A stretch of 19,947 nucleotides of DNA, taken from assembly GCA_937894795.1 (NCBI GenBank), contig CALCQV010000035.1, positions 1 to 19,947 on the forward strand, read 5' to 3'. Positions 6,913 through 12,974 of the stretch are shown here, one piece after another. The notes below the pieces were generated by a model, which ran no database searches, was not told the origin of the DNA, and worked only from the letters and a program-made list of their open reading frames with translations. This DNA is from an uncultured Bacteroidales bacterium. GTDB lineage: Bacteria; Bacteroidota; Bacteroidia; Bacteroidales; Lentimicrobiaceae. The position numbers were made by a program, and so were the translations under genes. How positions within the stretch are numbered: position 1 is the first letter of the stretch; each line of letters begins with the position of its first letter.

Positions 6913-8277
6913 TTGACTCCCAAAACCGATAATCAGGAAAGCTATAACAAACTAAGGAAAATTTATCCTTTATTCACCTATAGCAGCTATAATTACTCCA
7001 TTTCAGGTAATAAACTATCCTTTGGTTTTATATTTATACTTAACGATGAAATTGAATTCAGGCCAACTTCATCCATTATTTTACCTGAGATTCCCCAATT
7101 TAGGGAAAATATCCACCCTTTAGTTGAGAATATTATCTTCCAAATTGGGATGATTGAGCTGATAAGCTATTGGAAAGCAACCTGCTCACCTATGATTGAA
7201 ATCAAGGCAGGCCAACTGAACGAAGAACAGATCAATTGGTGGAAAGAATTGTATTTTAATGGATTGGGAGAATTTTTCTATCTTAACACAATAGATGCAT
7301 CAAGAGAGAATTTTATAAATATCTCGTCGCATGGTAAAACGCATGAAAAAATTGAGGATGAATTCTTCAAAAACGAGTATATAATCCCCATTGGCGGGGG
7401 GAAAGACTCGGTGGTTACTCTTGAACTATTGAAGAATAACGGCATGAAGGTTCACCCTTTAATTATGAACCCCAGGGGCGCGACCATTGATACGGTATTG
7501 GCATCGGGACTAACCATGGATGATACTATTATCATTAACAGGTCAATCGATCCGGTGTTGCTTCAGCTTAATTACAGGGGCTTCCTGAATGGCCACACTC
7601 CCTTCTCTGCCATGCTTGCCTTCTATACTCTGCTGGCTTCAGCTTTAACAGGCTACAGAAATATTGCCCTTTCAAATGAAGCAAGTGCTAATGAAGCCAC
7701 TATTCCGGGATCTGATATCAACCATCAGTATTCCAAATCAATAGATTTTGAAAGAAACTTCCGCGATTACTATTCCAGGTATATCCTTAAGGAATTTAAC
7801 TATTTCAGTTTCCTCAGGCCTTTAAATGAGCTTCAGATTGTTTCCATATTCTCAAAGCTTGAAAAATACCATAAAGTATTCAAGAGTTGCAATGTTGGAA
7901 GCAAAACAAATACATGGTGCGGCAACTGCCCCAAATGCCTCTTCACACATATAATGCTTAGTGCCTATAAAGGAACTGACTATGCAGATCAAATCATAGG
8001 CATGCCAATGCTTAACCGGGAGGAAAATACCGCATATTTTGATGAACTGTGTGGTTTCTCTGCCATTAAACCATTTGAATGTGTTGGTACATTGAATGAT
8101 GTACAGACGGCAATGAAAAGAATCATACAGTTAACTCCTGAATACAACATGCCCCTATTGGCAAAAAGATTCATTGATCTGGCGCACACCTTGCCGGAAA
8201 ACGAGGCTCCTGTTATAAATTATGATCATTTCCTCGACAAGGAACAAATGAATATCTTAAATCTGGCCTTACAATGA
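6913..8277 (+). CDS. murL: MurL: UDP-MurNAc-L-alanyl-L-glutamate epimerase
   Basis: A 454-residue cytosolic protein. It matches what I recall of MurL, which uses ATP to convert the terminal L-Glu of UDP-MurNAc-L-Ala-L-Glu to D-Glu. Key blocks in order are LYFNGLGEF (113-121), GGGKDS (161-166, a PP-loop-like ATP site), NGHTPFSA (226-233) and SNEASANE (254-261). NHQYSKS (270-276), FSFLRPLNEL (298-307), SCN (325-327), WCGNCPKC (335-342) and KPFECVG (386-392) follow. The cysteine cluster C326, C336, C339, C342 suggests a metal site (inference). The frame has no upstream ATG; the best start is TTG at 6913, with ATT at 6910 as an alternative. It overlaps murD2 by four bases (ATGA), so the two steps of one pathway are translationally coupled. 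A different PP-loop enzyme is possible but the gene pairing argues against it. Confidence 0.88.
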   Translation: MTPKTDNQESYNKLRKIYPLFTYSSYNYSISGNKLSFGFIFILNDEIEFRPTSSIILPEIPQFRENIHPLVENIIFQIGMIELISYWKATCSPMIEIKAGQLNEEQINWWKELYFNGLGEFFYLNTIDASRENFINISSHGKTHEKIEDEFFKNEYIIPIGGGKDSVVTLELLKNNGMKVHPLIMNPRGATIDTVLASGLTMDDTIIINRSIDPVLLQLNYRGFLNGHTPFSAMLAFYTLLASALTGYRNIALSNEASANEATIPGSDINHQYSKSIDFERNFRDYYSRYILKEFNYFSFLRPLNELQIVSIFSKLEKYHKVFKSCNVGSKTNTWCGNCPKCLFTHIMLSAYKGTDYADQIIGMPMLNREENTAYFDELCGFSAIKPFECVGTLNDVQTAMKRIIQLTPEYNMPLLAKRFIDLAHTLPENEAPVINYDHFLDKEQMNILNLALQ

Positions 8278-9653
8278 AAAACTATCTGTCAAAGATACTT
8301 TCAGGCAAGAAAGTTCTTATTCTGGGATATGGACGTGAAGGCCGATCAACCTTAAATTACCTGCTCCATAATATTCCGGATACACAGATTACTATTGCCG
8401 ACAGGAATGAGGCAGCATTTTCAGGTGATCAGGCAGCTCATTCACCGAACATTATAAGATTATCAGAGGCATCCTATCCTACTGATCTTAAAGAATATGA
8501 TATAATCATCAAATCGCCCGGAATATCCCTTTTCAAAACAAATGCTACCTATAATCCGGGCAGTATAACCTCACAAACCGACCTTTTTCTTGCAGTATAT
8601 GGAAAACAAACCATAGGAATTACGGGTACAAAAGGCAAGAGCACAACCAGCAGCCTAATATACCATATTCTTCAAACAGGTCATCAAACTGTACTTTTTG
8701 GAGGCAACATAGGTATGCCTCTATTTGAACTCATTGATAAAATCACCCCGGAAACAAGAATAGTTGCCGAACTTTCATCTCATCAACTGGAATACACAAC
8801 GCATGCTCCACATATTGCCATTCTGCTGAATCTATACCAGGAACATCTTGATCATTACAAATCATACATCGACTATCAAAAAGCAAAATTCAATATTGCC
8901 CTTAACCAACAACCTGGCGACTACTTTATTTATTCAGCCAATGACCCGCTAATAAAGCAATTGATAGACAATTACCCCACAAAAAGCATACATCTGCCAT
9001 CCCTCCGGGAAGAAAACAGCAAAACAGGCATATTACAATCAGGAGATGAGATTAACATGATACTTGATGATCAGTTTAAACGGCTATTGCCTAAAAACTT
9101 CAACCTGCAGTTGCCGGGCGAACACAACAGAAATAATGCAATGATAGCAGCGGCGGCAGCATCTTTATGTAACATACCTCCATCAAATATAGAGAAAGCT
9201 GTAGGCACTTTTATGCCACTTGAACACAGGCTTCAATATATTGGAACAATATCGGGTATAAAATACTATAATGATTCCATTTCCACGATACCCGAAGCAG
9301 CCATTGCAGCCATGGAAAGCCTCAAACCTGTTGACACTATTATATTAGGTGGATTTGACAGGGGAATTGACTACAAAACCCTTGTGGAATATCTTAAAAA
9401 TGGCAATGTAAAAAATATAGTCACCACCGGTGAAGCTGGACTTCGCATATATAAACTCTTACAAAGCAATAATGTTACTGCTGCAATTTACTTTTACAGC
9501 AAATTTGAAGATGCTGTGCTTAAAGCCATTGAAGTAACGCCAAAATCAGGGCTTTGCCTGTTATCGCCTGCAGCATCGAGCTATAATGAATTCAAGAATT
9601 TCGAGGAGCGGGGAAGAAGATTCAAGGAAATTATTTTGCACTCCCAAATATGA
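8274..9653 (+). CDS. murD2: MurD2: UDP-MurNAc-L-alanine--L-glutamate ligase
   Basis: A 459-residue Mur ligase. The N-terminal Rossmann-type domain begins VLILGYGREGRS (14-25) and KSPGIS is at 80-85. The ATP-binding P-loop GITGTKGKST is at 115-124, NLYQEHLDHY at 186-195, and the probable carbamylated lysine is K205. GEHNRNN (282-288) and LEHRL (316-320) follow, and the C-terminal SPAASSYNEFKNFEERG is at 431-447. Classical MurD has DSKATN where this protein has DSISTIP (334-340), and Xanthomonas MurD2 carries DSIST there as far as I recall. With murL overlapping upstream, this indicates ligation of L-Glu instead of D-Glu to UDP-MurNAc-L-Ala in peptidoglycan precursor synthesis. It ends before a two-way terminator. 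A classical D-Glu MurD cannot be ruled out from sequence alone, but it is less likely. Confidence 0.87.
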   Translation: MKNYLSKILSGKKVLILGYGREGRSTLNYLLHNIPDTQITIADRNEAAFSGDQAAHSPNIIRLSEASYPTDLKEYDIIIKSPGISLFKTNATYNPGSITSQTDLFLAVYGKQTIGITGTKGKSTTSSLIYHILQTGHQTVLFGGNIGMPLFELIDKITPETRIVAELSSHQLEYTTHAPHIAILLNLYQEHLDHYKSYIDYQKAKFNIALNQQPGDYFIYSANDPLIKQLIDNYPTKSIHLPSLREENSKTGILQSGDEINMILDDQFKRLLPKNFNLQLPGEHNRNNAMIAAAAASLCNIPPSNIEKAVGTFMPLEHRLQYIGTISGIKYYNDSISTIPEAAIAAMESLKPVDTIILGGFDRGIDYKTLVEYLKNGNVKNIVTTGEAGLRIYKLLQSNNVTAAIYFYSKFEDAVLKAIEVTPKSGLCLLSPAASSYNEFKNFEERGRRFKEIILHSQI

Positions 9654-9675
9654 AACGGGTAAAGTGTATAAAAAA

Positions 9676-9702
9676 TAAAATCCGACTAATTGCCGGATTT
9701 TA
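9676..9702. terminator. Shared two-way terminator of murD2 and bTHX
   Basis: A 9-bp perfect stem (9676-9684 with 9694-9702) with a 9-base loop lies between two converging genes. On the minus strand it is followed by TTTTTATAC, a good U-tract ending the bTHX transcript. On the plus strand the 3' arm itself ends in TTTTA, giving weaker termination for murL-murD2. Confidence 0.7.
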
Positions 9703-9707
9703 CATTA

Positions 9708-9908
9708 CTATTCTGTCTTTGGTTTCTTAGTTGCTCTGGCTTTTGGCTTCGGCTTAACCTCCTCAACTGCTTCTTTCTCAACAATTGGTTTTACGGCCTT
9801 AACAGGTGCCGGTATTTTGCCGGTAGTGGCTTTACGCTTAGGTCGCGTAACGCCATATGATCCTTGAATAATCTTACCTCTTTTGGTTTTTTTATCTCCT
9901 TTTCCCAT
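9708..9908 (-). CDS. thx: Small ribosomal subunit protein bTHX with long basic tail
   Basis: A 66-residue, very lysine-rich protein. Its first 25 residues (MGKGDKKTKRGKI, then GSYGVTRPKRK) follow Thermus Thx closely (MGKGDRRTRRGKI, GTYGKYRPRKKK). In Thermus this peptide sits in a cavity at the head of the 30S subunit and stabilises it. The Thermus protein is about 27 residues; here about 40 residues rich in Lys, Pro, Ala and Glu follow, a tail I associate with Bacteroidota homologues. The start is ATG at 9906-9908. The gene is monocistronic, bounded by a terminator downstream and the divergent TPR gene upstream. A one-mismatch -7 box (TACTTTTA, 9949-9956 minus) lies upstream. Confidence 0.87.
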   Translation of the reverse strand: MGKGDKKTKRGKIIQGSYGVTRPKRKATTGKIPAPVKAVKPIVEKEAVEEVKPKPKARATKKPKTE

Positions 9909-10024
9909 AATAGTATAAAAATTTAAGGGTTATTGATAATGATTGATGTAAAAGTACGAATATAAACCCCGAAAAGTAAATAAATACCAAATTATTTTAT
10001 TGAAGAGCTTACATGACTTAGCTG

Positions 10025-10054
10025 TTTGCAGTTTAAAAAAATTTGTTACTTTTG
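10025..10054 (+). promoter_or_regulatory. Promoter of the TPR-protein gene
   Basis: TTTG (10025-10028), 18 bases, then TACTTTTG (10047-10054) gives both elements of the Bacteroidota housekeeping promoter at good spacing. It lies inside the longest open frame, so it also sets the true start downstream at 10075, about 14 bases after the expected transcription start. Confidence 0.75.
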
Positions 10055-10074
10055 CGCGACAAATTATAACATCA

Positions 10075-10755
10075 ATGGCAAAGAAGTCAGACAATACTGA
10101 AGAAAAAATCATGGCCGTAGAAGAGGCTTTGAGTAAATCAGAAATATTTATTGAGAAAAATCAAAAATTACTGATGATAATATTAGGTGCAATAGCACTT
10201 ATTGTCCTTGGTTACTTTGGTTTTCAGAGATTTGTTCTGTTCCCACGTGAAAAGGAAGCCCAGTCGCAAATGTTCATGGCTGAGAAGTATTTTGAACAAG
10301 ACTCCCTCCGCCTTGCATTGGATGGCGATGGACAATATCCGGGTTTTCTCCAGATAATTGATGATTACGGCATGACTAAATCTGCCAAACTTGCTCATTA
10401 CTATGCAGGAATAATCTTTTTAAATCAGGCCAAATATCAGGAAGCCATTGATCATCTTGAAAAATTCAAAACTAAGGACGTTATGTTGGCACCAATGGCC
10501 AAAGGAGCAATAGGTGATGCTTATATGGAACTTGGAAAGAAGGAAGAAGCTGCTGCCCAGTATTTAAAAGCCTCTGAAACATACAAGAACGAATTTACCA
10601 CTCCTGTCTTTCTCCAAAAAGCCGCTTGGGCGTATGAAGAAATTGGCAATAAGGAAAAAGCACTGGCTACTTACAACAAGATAAAAACTGAGTATCCCAG
10701 AAGTGCTGAAGCTCGTGATGTTGAGAAATATATTACCCGCTTAAAGGGAATTTAA
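10075..10755 (+). CDS. Membrane-anchored tetratricopeptide-repeat protein
   Basis: A 226-residue protein with a short charged cytosolic N-terminus. One membrane segment lies at about 31-50 (LLMIILGAIALIVLGYFGF). The rest is helical with TPR-like repeats: AHYYAGIIFLNQAKYQEAIDHL, AKGAIGDAYMELGKKEEAAAQY and AAWAYEEIGNKEKALATYNK, the last followed by YPRSAEARDVEKYI. The architecture is that of YfgM-like periplasmic scaffold proteins and of TPR proteins common in Bacteroidota; the partner is unknown. The start ATG at 10075 is chosen because a promoter at 10025-10054 rules out the longer frame from 10000. A terminator follows 20 bases after the stop, so it is probably a single-gene unit. Confidence 0.85.
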   Translation: MAKKSDNTEEKIMAVEEALSKSEIFIEKNQKLLMIILGAIALIVLGYFGFQRFVLFPREKEAQSQMFMAEKYFEQDSLRLALDGDGQYPGFLQIIDDYGMTKSAKLAHYYAGIIFLNQAKYQEAIDHLEKFKTKDVMLAPMAKGAIGDAYMELGKKEEAAAQYLKASETYKNEFTTPVFLQKAAWAYEEIGNKEKALATYNKIKTEYPRSAEARDVEKYITRLKGI

Positions 10756-10774
10756 TATCGATAAATACTAAGTG

Positions 10775-10803
10775 AACACCCGGAATGCTATTCCGGGTGT
10801 TTT
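10775..10803 (+). terminator. Intrinsic terminator after the TPR gene
   Basis: An 11-bp perfect stem (10775-10785 with 10791-10801) with loop TGCTA is followed by TTTC. The stem is GC-rich (CACCCGG). The U-tract is short (TTTT), so read-through into fmt, whose start is only 17 bases beyond, is possible. Confidence 0.8.
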
Positions 10804-10819
10804 CATTATACAATGTAGT

Positions 10820-11770
10820 ATGAAGCAGGACCGTTCAATAGTATATATGGGAACGCCGGACTTTGCAGTAGAACCTTTAAAGAGGCTTCTTGAAAAGCAA
10901 TTCTATGTAAAAGCGGTGGTTACCGTTGCCGACAAACCTGCCGGAAGAGGCCTGAAGGTACACTCCTCCCCTGTCAAGGAATTCGCCCTGCAACAGCAAA
11001 TTCCGGTACTACAACCTCTCAGGCTCAATGATCCCGAGTTTGTGGAACAACTGAAAGCATTGAATGCCGACCTGTTTATTGTGGTTGCATTTCGCAAGTT
11101 ACCTGAGGTTATCTGGAAACTGCCCAAAGCAGGATGTTTCAACCTTCATGCATCCCTATTGCCGCAGTATAGAGGTGCTGCCCCTATCAACCATGCAGTA
11201 ATAAACGGTGAAAAAACAACCGGAGTAACCACCTTTTTTCTCAATGATGAAATTGATACCGGCAAAATAATCATGCAGAGAGAGACAGCCATTGGGCCTG
11301 ATGAAACAGCCGGAGAAGTACACGACAGGCTCATGCTTATAGGCGCAGAACTGGTTACAGAAACGGTTGAAGCCATCTTCAATGATGCACATACATCAGT
11401 AAATCAACCTGATATAAATATTGAACTAAAGAAAGCTCCTAAAATATTCAGGGAAGATTGCATGATTAACTGGGCGCAGTCAGCCACCTCCGTACACAAC
11501 TTTATAAGAGGTTTAAGCCCTTATCCCGGAGCATTTGGCACCCTCACCACTTCCGATGGAGTGAAAGAGTTAAAAGTGCTTAAATCGGCTTTAATTGGAA
11601 AGACATCCTCCCTTGAACCGGGAACAGCAATTATTGACAACAACAAAATGTTGGTTGCATGCAATGATGAGTTCATCGAGATTCTCATGGTTCAACCTGC
11701 AGGAAAAAGATCAATGCAGGTTTCCGACTATTTAAGAGGAAGCAGATTTGAAATACTCAAGTTTACCTGA
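10820..11770 (+). CDS. fmt: Methionyl-tRNA formyltransferase
   Basis: A 316-residue cytosolic enzyme that transfers the formyl group from 10-formyltetrahydrofolate to initiator Met-tRNA. It begins IVYMGTPDFAVEPL, typical of Fmt. The catalytic set is visible as N108 and H110 in FNLHASLLPQYRGAAPI and D146 in EIDTG, matching E. coli N106, H108 and D144. The C-terminal tRNA-binding domain begins at about residue 205, and its length is normal. I chose ATG at 10820 over the longer frame from 10772 because the extra codons run through the preceding terminator stem. No promoter is visible between terminator and start, so expression may depend on read-through or an atypical promoter. Confidence 0.96.
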   Translation: MKQDRSIVYMGTPDFAVEPLKRLLEKQFYVKAVVTVADKPAGRGLKVHSSPVKEFALQQQIPVLQPLRLNDPEFVEQLKALNADLFIVVAFRKLPEVIWKLPKAGCFNLHASLLPQYRGAAPINHAVINGEKTTGVTTFFLNDEIDTGKIIMQRETAIGPDETAGEVHDRLMLIGAELVTETVEAIFNDAHTSVNQPDINIELKKAPKIFREDCMINWAQSATSVHNFIRGLSPYPGAFGTLTTSDGVKELKVLKSALIGKTSSLEPGTAIIDNNKMLVACNDEFIEILMVQPAGKRSMQVSDYLRGSRFEILKFT

Positions 11771-11939
11771 AAAGGATATACCAGAATCCAAGTAATACAA
11801 CACACCAACAGAACCCCTGAAAACGGCCTTTATAAACCATTGAAGCGCTGAAACAACCATTAATCCATGCTTTTTAGGCTAAAGTTATTAACAATATGGC
11901 TATTTTATTAACTTTTTTACGTGTTTTTCGCCAAAATGC

Positions 11940-11969
11940 TTGATTTTACTAAGAAATACATTATATTTG
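11940..11969 (+). promoter_or_regulatory. Promoter of the HU gene
   Basis: TTG (11940-11942), 19 bases, then TATATTTG (11962-11969) is an ideal match to the Bacteroidota consensus (TTG, 19, TAnnTTTG). The predicted leader before ATG at 12013 is about 36 bases. Confidence 0.82.
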
Positions 11970-12012
11970 CGTTAGGTTATCCAATTTATTATTAATCTTA
12001 AATCAGGTAAAA

Positions 12013-12285
12013 ATGAACAAACAAGAATTAATCGTTGCCATGGCAGCAGAATCAGGCCTCACAAAGGCTGACTCAAAGAAAGCACTGGATGCTTTTGTAT
12101 CTGCAACTTCAAAATCATTAAAGAAGGGCGACAGAGTTGCTCTCGTAGGTTTCGGTTCATTTTCGGTTTCAAAGCGTGCTGCCCGTAAAGGACGCAATCC
12201 ACAAACCGGTAAAGAAATCAAGATTGCTGCTAAGAAAGTGGTTAAATTCAAACCAGGTACAGAACTTTCAAAAAACGTTAAGTAA
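12013..12285 (+). CDS. hup: HU-family DNA-binding protein
   Basis: A 90-residue nucleoid protein of the HU/IHF family that bends DNA without strong sequence preference. It opens MNKQELIVAMAAESGLTKAD and has the DNA-arm sequence GFGSFSVSKRAARKGRNPQTGKEI (about 47-70) followed by a lysine-rich end (KKVVKFKPGTEL). The length and layout fit HU rather than the longer HU-like proteins also found in Bacteroidota. It has its own strong promoter and its own terminator, as expected for an abundant protein. HU versus IHF subunit cannot be told from the sequence alone, but the lack of a partner gene favours a homodimer. Confidence 0.96.
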   Translation: MNKQELIVAMAAESGLTKADSKKALDAFVSATSKSLKKGDRVALVGFGSFSVSKRAARKGRNPQTGKEIKIAAKKVVKFKPGTELSKNVK

Positions 12286-12316
12286 CTGACGCATTGTAAC
12301 TGCAGTTAAAAAATTG

Positions 12317-12352
12317 AAGAAGGCTTCCCAGATTTGAGAAGCCTTCTTTTTA
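12317..12352 (+). terminator. Intrinsic terminator of the HU gene
   Basis: An 11-bp stem (12317-12327 with 12338-12348) with a 10-base loop runs into TTTTTATTTT. It is a strong terminator 31 bases after the HU stop. It also lies just beyond the 3' end of the converging glycosylase gene. Confidence 0.87.
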
Positions 12353-12365
12353 TTTTACTTTGTAC

Positions 12366-12965
12366 TTACAGCCTGATCACTTTTGCATCTATCTGAAATC
12401 TGTATGGCAGAAATGAATCCTCAGCGGCGTAGGCCACTCCTATCCTTGGTGTTACATTTATTGCAGAATCAGGAATAATAAGTCCATTTTCCTCAATCCA
12501 CACCTTTTTGCCATGTATTAAATCTTCCCCATCATCAGCATACGTCAAGCCTAGCAGCCTGGTAACTCTTCCGGGCCCCACACCTGCCTTATTATTCACC
12601 TCGCGACCAATCCGGCTGCTCATCACTGTCTGACCTGTTTTGGGATAGATACCCCTTATCAAGACAGCATGAGGAATTTCGGCAATGTTGGTCACAACAT
12701 TGAAAAGTGAATGAATACCGTAACAGAGGTATATGTATGCTATTCCTCCTGACTTATACATTGTTTCTGTGCGTTTGGTTCTTCGGTCACCATAGGCATG
12801 TGAAGCTTTATCAACTATACCATTGTATGCTTCCGTTTCAATGATAATTCCGGAAGTTAATTGTCCGTTTGAATAACTGACCAGGGTTTTACCCAATAAT
12901 TCTCTGGCTATCGTCAGCACCTCAGGCCTGGTATAAAAGGATTCAGGAATTACTTTATGTTTCAT
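12366..12965 (-). CDS. DNA-3-methyladenine glycosylase (AAG/MPG family)
   Basis: A 199-residue base-excision repair enzyme that removes alkylated purines such as 3-methyladenine. Visible family blocks are IIETEAY (41-46; E43 matches the catalytic glutamate and Y46 the intercalating-region tyrosine of human AAG), KASHAYG (53-59), YKSGGIAYIYLCYGIHSLFNVV, VLIRGIYP and GPGRVTRLLG (130-139). The length is normal for the bacterial family. ATG at 12965 is the likely start; two GTG codons just before it (12968, 12971) could extend it by two residues. It begins 9 bases after the recQ stop on the same strand, forming a two-gene DNA-repair operon. Confidence 0.94.
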   Translation of the reverse strand: MKHKVIPESFYTRPEVLTIARELLGKTLVSYSNGQLTSGIIIETEAYNGIVDKASHAYGDRRTKRTETMYKSGGIAYIYLCYGIHSLFNVVTNIAEIPHAVLIRGIYPKTGQTVMSSRIGREVNNKAGVGPGRVTRLLGLTYADDGEDLIHGKKVWIEENGLIIPDSAINVTPRIGVAYAAEDSFLPYRFQIDAKVIRL

Positions 12966-12974
12966 CACCACTGT

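Noticed and set aside
10000..10074. N-terminal extension of the TPR protein from TTG-type start at 10000
   Set aside because: It contains a complete promoter (TTTG, 18 bases, TACTTTTG), so translation from 10000 is unlikely; ATG 10075 is used.
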